DNA of 10,789 nucleotides from a bacterium (GTDB taxonomy: Bacteria > Oederibacteriota > Muellerivitia > Muellerivitales > Muellerivitaceae). This document shows positions 6,858 through 10,789 of this stretch, one piece after another. The translations under genes and the position numbers were made by a program. The notes under the pieces are model-generated. The model did no database searches, was not told the DNA's origin, and saw nothing but the letters and a program-made list of their open reading frames with translations. The DNA lies in assembly GCA_025980505.1 (NCBI GenBank), contig JAICXI010000018.1, forward strand, positions 1 to 10,789, written 5' to 3'. Each line of letters begins with the position of its first letter. Positions within the stretch are counted from its first letter, which is position 1.

Positions 6858-7469
6858 GTGGCACGGGAAGGGGGGCGACTGCGGGGGAAGGCCTTGGACG
6901 ACAGGGAACTGGTGCGAAAACTGCTTGCCAAGGATGACCAGGCTTACCGGTTTTTCTACGAAACCTACCGCAACAAGATATACAAGGCTTGCGTCTACCT
7001 GTTGGGCTACCGGGATCCCGACGCCGAGGATGTCGCCCAGGAAGTCTTCCTCGCCGCCTTCAAACAGCTCCCCCTATTTGAATTCCGATCCAGCCTGTAC
7101 CACTGGCTTTACCGCATCTGCATGTATCTCTGCTATGAGAGGATCCGGAAGCGCCGGCGGCAGGTTTCGGCCGCCGAGGAGGAATTGGCGGCGGCCATGG
7201 ACCCCATCGCCATGGAACGGCAGGACCGGGAACAGGAAGAAAGTGAAAAGCAAAGGATGGTGGAACTGGTGAAAACCCAACGGCGGCTGTTGGGGGAACC
7301 CTGCCAAAGCCTGCTGGATTTGAGGGAAGCCCAGGAGAAAAGCTACGCCCAGATCGCCGGTCTCCTCAAGGTTCCCATCGGCACGGTGATGTCGCGGCTG
7401 GCGCGCTGCAAGGAAGCGCTGAAGAGCCTGGTGCTCAAGGCGCTGAAGGAAAGGCCTCATGGCGGATGA
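6858..7469 (+). CDS. ECF-type RNA polymerase sigma factor
   Basis: A 203-residue sigma factor of the extracytoplasmic-function class. Sigma region 2 spans about residues 28-100 (FYETYRNKIYKACVYLL, DAEDVAQEVFLAAF, then YHWLYRICMYLCYERIRKRRR). A charged linker (103-140) follows, and region 4 spans about 148-193 with the helix-turn-helix SYAQIAGLLKVPIGTVMSRL. There is no region 1 or 3. Start is uncertain: GTG 6858 is the longest, but TTG 6894 (residue 13, giving MDDRELVRKLL) has the better ribosome site, GGGGGAAGG, just upstream and fits the usual ECF N-terminus. Its end overlaps the next gene by 11 bp, the standard arrangement of a sigma factor and its membrane anti-sigma partner. No clear ECF-type promoter was found in 6738-6857. 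Confidence 0.93.
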   Translation: MAREGGRLRGKALDDRELVRKLLAKDDQAYRFFYETYRNKIYKACVYLLGYRDPDAEDVAQEVFLAAFKQLPLFEFRSSLYHWLYRICMYLCYERIRKRRRQVSAAEEELAAAMDPIAMERQDREQEESEKQRMVELVKTQRRLLGEPCQSLLDLREAQEKSYAQIAGLLKVPIGTVMSRLARCKEALKSLVLKALKERPHGG

Positions 7470-8214
7470 CCTGATCGTCAAATTTTTCCGGGAAGACCTC
7501 ACCGAGGCCGAAGAAGCGGCCTTGAGCGAGAGGCTTTTGTCCTCCACCGAGGACGCCTTGAGGTTCGGCCAGCACGCTGAGGCGGCCTACCACTATTACG
7601 GCCTTCCCGAACCCGGTGAACCGGGGAAGGGGCCGGCCGGCGGGACAGGGCCGTGGAAAAAACGGCTCCTGGTCGCCTTCCTCGGGATCGCGGGACTTGC
7701 CGCTTGGGCCTGGCGGCATTGGAGCACCGTGGAACTTCACGGTAAAGTCCTGGAACCCTCCCGGACCGAACCCCGGGCGAGCGTTTCAACCCTTCCGGCC
7801 GAGGACCCGGATGCCCGTGCGGACGGCCTGCTGAAAATTCCCCGGACGCCACCGGCCCCTCCCGCCCCTGCTGCGGAAAGGGGGGAGAGGGTTGTCCCCA
7901 CTTTGCCCACTACTCCGCCGGGAGGGATCCCGGCGGCGCCCGTCAACCTGCAGACCCGGCCCCATGACCCCCATTCCAACCTGGAAGTGGTGGTGAAGCG
8001 CCATGCGCCGGGCCCGGTTACGGTTTGCGTGCTTCGTCCCGACGGCGCCCCGGCCGTGCTCTTGTATGAGGGCCTACTGGCGGCCGGAATTTGGGCTTTC
8101 GACTGGAACGGCCGGCTGGCCGACGGAAGCCTTCCGGCACCGGGCACCTATCAAATCCAGGTGGAATCGGGCGGCGTCACGCTGCGCAAAAGCGTTGTCC
8201 TCCGGGAAAAATAA
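7459..8214 (+). CDS. Single-pass membrane protein with FlgD-like outer domain, probable anti-sigma factor
   Basis: 251 residues. The N-terminal ~50 residues (DDLIVKFFREDLTEAEEAALSERL...) resemble the short helical cytoplasmic domain of anti-sigma factors, but lack the HxxxCxxC zinc motif. A single membrane helix follows at about 69-86 (RLLVAFLGIAGLAAWAW) with KK before it, so the rest should face the periplasm. Residues 95-170 are Pro/Ala-rich and probably an extended linker. Residues 174-250 (LEVVVKRHAPGPVTVCVLRPDG ... FDWNGRLADGSLPAPGTYQIQV ... RKSVVLRE) match the FlgD-type Ig fold, related to C-terminal domains of exported proteins. The 11-bp overlap with the sigma gene supports an anti-sigma role; the FlgD-like domain as sensor is inference. 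Confidence 0.75.
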   Translation: MADDLIVKFFREDLTEAEEAALSERLLSSTEDALRFGQHAEAAYHYYGLPEPGEPGKGPAGGTGPWKKRLLVAFLGIAGLAAWAWRHWSTVELHGKVLEPSRTEPRASVSTLPAEDPDARADGLLKIPRTPPAPPAPAAERGERVVPTLPTTPPGGIPAAPVNLQTRPHDPHSNLEVVVKRHAPGPVTVCVLRPDGAPAVLLYEGLLAAGIWAFDWNGRLADGSLPAPGTYQIQVESGGVTLRKSVVLREK

Positions 8215-8276
8215 GGCTTCCGGCGGCGAACCCTTAAATCCCTGATTTATCCGGCCTTTCCCCTTCCATTCCCGGC

Positions 8277-8304
8277 TTGAAGTTCCCCCCAAATATGATA
8301 AAAA
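8277..8304 (+). promoter_or_regulatory. Weak candidate promoter before the PorV-like gene
   Basis: TTGAAG (8277-8282) and TAAAAA (8299-8304), 16 bases apart, each match four of six sigma-70 bases. The 179-bp gap after the anti-sigma gene leaves room for a separate promoter. A promoter read by the ECF sigma factor itself cannot be identified by eye. Confidence 0.25.
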
Positions 8305-8324
8305 GTTGGCTTTCCCGAACATGG

Positions 8325-8352
8325 GGTGGAATGTGCCTTCCACCGGCCGGTG
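8325..8352 (+). other. Overlapping hairpin and palindrome in the PorV-like gene leader
   Basis: GGTGGAA (8325-8331) and TTCCACC (8338-8344) make a perfect 7-bp stem with a 6-nt loop. CACCGGCCGGTG (8341-8352) is a perfect 12-base palindrome sharing four bases with the stem. They cannot both form in full, which would suit a leader control element or protein site, but no T-run or known riboswitch is present. Confidence 0.3.
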
Positions 8353-8393
8353 TCCGGGTCTTCCCGTTCAGATCGGTATTTAGGATATCGGAC

Positions 8394-9956
8394 ATGAAGT
8401 CTCTTTTGATCCAACCTCAGACCCCGCGCCCGGCGGCGTCCCTGGCCCTCCGCTGGGCTTGGATCGTCTTTCTCCTGGCGGCCGGCGCGGGCTGGGCCCA
8501 AGAGACCGTGTTTGCCGTTTCCGGCCAGTCCAAAGCATTGGAAAATACCGATTCCTTCCCCCGTGCCGCGGCCATGGGATCGGCTTTCGTCGGCGTCGCC
8601 GACGACGCATCAGCCCTTTTTCTTAATCCGGCCGGGCTGGGCTTTTTGAACCAGGGCCAATTGGCCTTGAACAGTGATTTCTGGCTGGTGAACACGGTTG
8701 AGGAAACGCTCTTGCTGGGCCTGCCTCCGGGAAAGGCGGGCGGATGGGCGGCGGCGGTCCATTACCTGGATTACGGCACCTTTGACGGCCGGGATCCGTC
8801 GGGGGCCCCGACGGCTTCCTACGGAGCGGACCGCCTGGGCCTGAACGCGGGATGGGGGATGGAAGTTTTGGGGGGCCTGGCCCTGGGCGTTGCCGTGAAA
8901 GGCGACCAAACCCAGTTGGCGGGAACCACTTCGACTTCCCTGGCCGTGGATTTGGGCGCGCTTTGGAGGAACCTGGACGGGTTCGGAGTGGGCGGCTCCT
9001 TCAACAACATCGGTTTGGCGTCTCCTTCCGGTTCCAGCGAAGCGGCCGTGAACCTGGGGGCTTCCTACAGGGCGCGCTTGGACGCGGACAACAGCGTCCT
9101 GGCCGCTGTGAGCGGGACGTGGGAACCCAATGCGGTTGATTACTGGCACGTGGGAATGGAGTACGGGCTTGATCGGGTCCTTTTCCTACGGGCGGGCTGG
9201 GAACAACCCTTGAGCGATAGCGCCCTGTCCGGACTGACCGGATTCACTGCCGGAGTGGGAGTCGACCTGGCCGGTTTCCGGTTCGATTACGCCTTCCTTC
9301 CTTATGGGGACCTGGGGGCTTCCCACCGCATCAGCCTGGGCTACCAGTTGGGTCAGGGGGCCGAGGGCGCTTCCTCCAAGGCTTTTCCCCGGACCGGCAA
9401 GGATCGGGCGCTGCCGGGCGCCGCCCCAAATTCCCCGGCCGCCTCCTCATGGCCCGGCCAAGCCGCACTTCCGGGGCTTCCCCCGCTTCCAGCCCTGCCG
9501 GGAGGCCCCGCAGCCTCCGGAGCAGCCCCCGCCAATGCAACCCCGGAGGGTCCTCCCCGCCCGCTTTCCTTGCCGGGCGGGAGGGGTGACGGTTTCCCCT
9601 CTCCCCCCGCGGATTCCCCCGGCGGAGCCGGACCGGCTGCGGCGGGCAGCCCTTCCACGGGTTCCCCGGCGGCCAAGGATTCCCTGGTGGTGCAATTCGA
9701 TCTCCCCGACAACTCCGCCCCCAGCGGGGCGGAACTGGAGAAAGAAGGGAGATACCAGGAAGCCCTTCAAACCTACCGGAGCGCCCTTCAACAGAATCCC
9801 GGGGATGCGGCCGCCTGGTGGGCGGTGGGGAACCTTTACCGGCGTTTCCACCAAAAGGCGGCCGCCATCCAGTGCTTCCAACAGGTTCTTCGGCTACAGC
9901 CGGGCAACCGGCAACTGGCCGATTGGCTCGGCCAATACGAACTTTTAAACCCCTAA
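8394..9956 (+). CDS. PorV/PorQ-like outer-membrane beta-barrel protein with C-terminal TPR
   Basis: 520 residues from ATG 8394, preceded by AGGA at 8382-8385; the open frame extends to TTG 8277 but the added residues lack signal-peptide character. The signal peptide ends near GWA at residue 35. Residues about 50-85 carry the PorV/PorQ family mark (FPRAAAMGSAFVGVADDASALFLNPAGLGF), and alternating strands continue to about 320, ending SHRISLGYQLGQ, as for a barrel of the FadL/PorV type. Residues ~320-437 are a Pro/Gly/Ala/Ser-rich linker. Residues ~443-520 form about two TPR units (GRYQEALQTYRSALQQNP, AAAIQCFQQVLRLQPGN), probably periplasmic. PorV in type IX secretion shuttles exported proteins to the surface; such a job here is inference. 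The Kelch gene follows 12 nt later. Confidence 0.85.
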   Translation: MKSLLIQPQTPRPAASLALRWAWIVFLLAAGAGWAQETVFAVSGQSKALENTDSFPRAAAMGSAFVGVADDASALFLNPAGLGFLNQGQLALNSDFWLVNTVEETLLLGLPPGKAGGWAAAVHYLDYGTFDGRDPSGAPTASYGADRLGLNAGWGMEVLGGLALGVAVKGDQTQLAGTTSTSLAVDLGALWRNLDGFGVGGSFNNIGLASPSGSSEAAVNLGASYRARLDADNSVLAAVSGTWEPNAVDYWHVGMEYGLDRVLFLRAGWEQPLSDSALSGLTGFTAGVGVDLAGFRFDYAFLPYGDLGASHRISLGYQLGQGAEGASSKAFPRTGKDRALPGAAPNSPAASSWPGQAALPGLPPLPALPGGPAASGAAPANATPEGPPRPLSLPGGRGDGFPSPPADSPGGAGPAAAGSPSTGSPAAKDSLVVQFDLPDNSAPSGAELEKEGRYQEALQTYRSALQQNPGDAAAWWAVGNLYRRFHQKAAAIQCFQQVLRLQPGNRQLADWLGQYELLNP

Positions 9957-9968
9957 AGGATGGGTCGC

Positions 9969-10789
9969 GTGAGAAAAAGCCTTCGTTCGGGATTCGCGTT
10001 TTGGCTGGCGTGGACCGGCGGCTGGCTGGGGGCTTGGGCCCAGGCCGCCTGCAGTTCGCCCGACCTCCAGTGGAACCTGCCGGCCCTCATGCCCACAGCG
10101 CGGGACCGGTTCGCATTGGGCGACGTGAACGGGTTGCTTTACGCCGTCGGGGGCCAGAATGCCTCGGGTAACAACCTGACTACCGTTGAGGTTTTCAACC
10201 CCACCACGAACGGCTGGACCACTGCGGCTTCCCTGCCCACGGGGCGGGAAGACCTGGCGGTGGGGACGGCGAACGGGCTCCTGTACGCCGTCGGCGGCTA
10301 TAACGGGGCCACCGTGCTGAACACGGTGGAGGCCTATAGCCCCACCACCGACAGTTGGATCACGGGCCTGGCGCCCCTTCCCACCGCGCGTTGCAACCTG
10401 GCTGTGGGCGTAGTGAACGGCATTCTTTACGCCGTCGGGGGCGACGATGGGTCCGCCAACCCCTTGGGCACGGTGGAAGCCTATGACCCCTCCACTAACA
10501 GTTGGAGCACGAAGGCCCCCATGCCCGTGGCGCGGTCCCAATTTCCCATGGGCGTGGTGAATGGAATCCTTTACGTTGCGGGCGGCGACCCGAACGCCGG
10601 CTTCACCACTTCGCTGGGGGTGACCGATACGGTCCAGTCTTACAACCCTTCGACGAACGGATGGATCACGGGCCTGGCACCCCTGCCCACGGCTGTGGAG
10701 ACAGCCTCGGGCGTGGGAATGAAAGGCTTGTTTTATGTGGCGGGCGGGGCGGATAACGGGGCCTACCCGGGCATCGTGGACGCCGTGCA
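9969..10789 (+). CDS. Exported Kelch-repeat beta-propeller protein (5' part, runs off the window)
   Basis: The frame is open to the right edge (273 codons visible). GTG 9969 is chosen because AAAGGA lies eight bases upstream; ATG 9960 in the same frame would have its ribosome site touching the start. The N-terminus MRKSLRSGFAFWLAWTGGWLGAWAQA is a signal peptide, so the protein is exported. Then come Kelch blades: each has LYAVGG or LYVAGG, a TVE(A/V)(Y/F)(N/S/D)P(T/S)T motif, a Trp a few residues on (NGW, DSW, NSW), and a PLPTAR-like turn. Five blades begin in the window at 48-48-48-54-residue spacing. The fold is a protein/glycan-binding propeller or, in some families, an oxidase; no catalytic residues are seen. 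It is almost certainly cotranscribed with the PorV-like gene. Confidence 0.88.
   Translation, partial: MRKSLRSGFAFWLAWTGGWLGAWAQAACSSPDLQWNLPALMPTARDRFALGDVNGLLYAVGGQNASGNNLTTVEVFNPTTNGWTTAASLPTGREDLAVGTANGLLYAVGGYNGATVLNTVEAYSPTTDSWITGLAPLPTARCNLAVGVVNGILYAVGGDDGSANPLGTVEAYDPSTNSWSTKAPMPVARSQFPMGVVNGILYVAGGDPNAGFTTSLGVTDTVQSYNPSTNGWITGLAPLPTAVETASGVGMKGLFYVAGGADNGAYPGIVDAV
10125..10748 (+). repeat. 144-bp tandem coding repeats of the Kelch domain
   Basis: A core resembling GTGAACGGSNTNCTTTACGC followed by CGTCGGSGG recurs at about 10125, 10269, 10413, 10557 and 10719. The first four are exactly 144 bp apart, the last 162 bp. DNA-level similarity of the blades, not just protein similarity, suggests fairly recent internal duplication or conversion. 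Confidence 0.8.

Noticed and set aside
8277..8393. N-terminal extension of the PorV-like protein to TTG 8277
   Set aside because: The extension lacks signal-peptide features, while ATG 8394 gives a standard signal peptide and has AGGA upstream.

Overview
This window reads as chromosomal DNA from an uncultured, GC-rich, Gram-negative (diderm) bacterium. Signs of an outer membrane are a PorV/PorQ-like beta-barrel protein, several signal peptides and an AttH-type exported lipocalin-like protein. The combination of PorV-like barrel, FlgD-type Ig domain and exported Kelch protein is common in FCB-group bacteria and in candidate phyla related to Elusimicrobiota/FCPU426. That placement is inference; no phylogenetic marker is present beyond metabolic genes. 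Apart from the AT-rich block around 2770-3010, nothing in base composition marks a mobile element, and no tRNA, rRNA, CRISPR array or transposase was seen.

Left part (1-2701). The window opens in the last ~70 codons of an FtsX-type ABC permease, which overlaps by ATGA the start of an AttH/CrtC-family exported protein: the tail of an Att-type export operon. The AttH gene carries an odd ~147-nt stretch of repeat-like DNA between its start codon and its signal-peptide core. Facing it on the minus strand are a PrxQ/Bcp peroxiredoxin gene and, downstream of that, a gamma-class carbonic anhydrase gene.

Middle (2702-6737). A 356-bp AT-rich divergent region precedes a plus-strand pair: an unrecognised 242-residue helical protein and a PAS - AAA+ - Fis-type regulator. 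The regulator looks like a sigma-54 activator but has lost the GAFTGA loop. A 119-bp imperfect inverted repeat follows it, then a good sigma-70-like promoter, a small palindrome and an icd gene for NADP-dependent isocitrate dehydrogenase. The icd gene ends in a strong intrinsic terminator.

Right part (6738-10789). Four plus-strand genes form a likely cell-envelope module. They are an ECF sigma factor; an overlapping single-pass membrane protein with a short cytoplasmic N-terminus and an outward-facing FlgD-like domain (probable anti-sigma/sensor); a PorV-like outer-membrane barrel with a Pro/Gly-rich linker and TPR tail; and, 12 nt further on, the 5' part of an exported Kelch beta-propeller protein that runs off the window. 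The arrangement suggests regulated export or surface display, but this is inference from domains and gene order.
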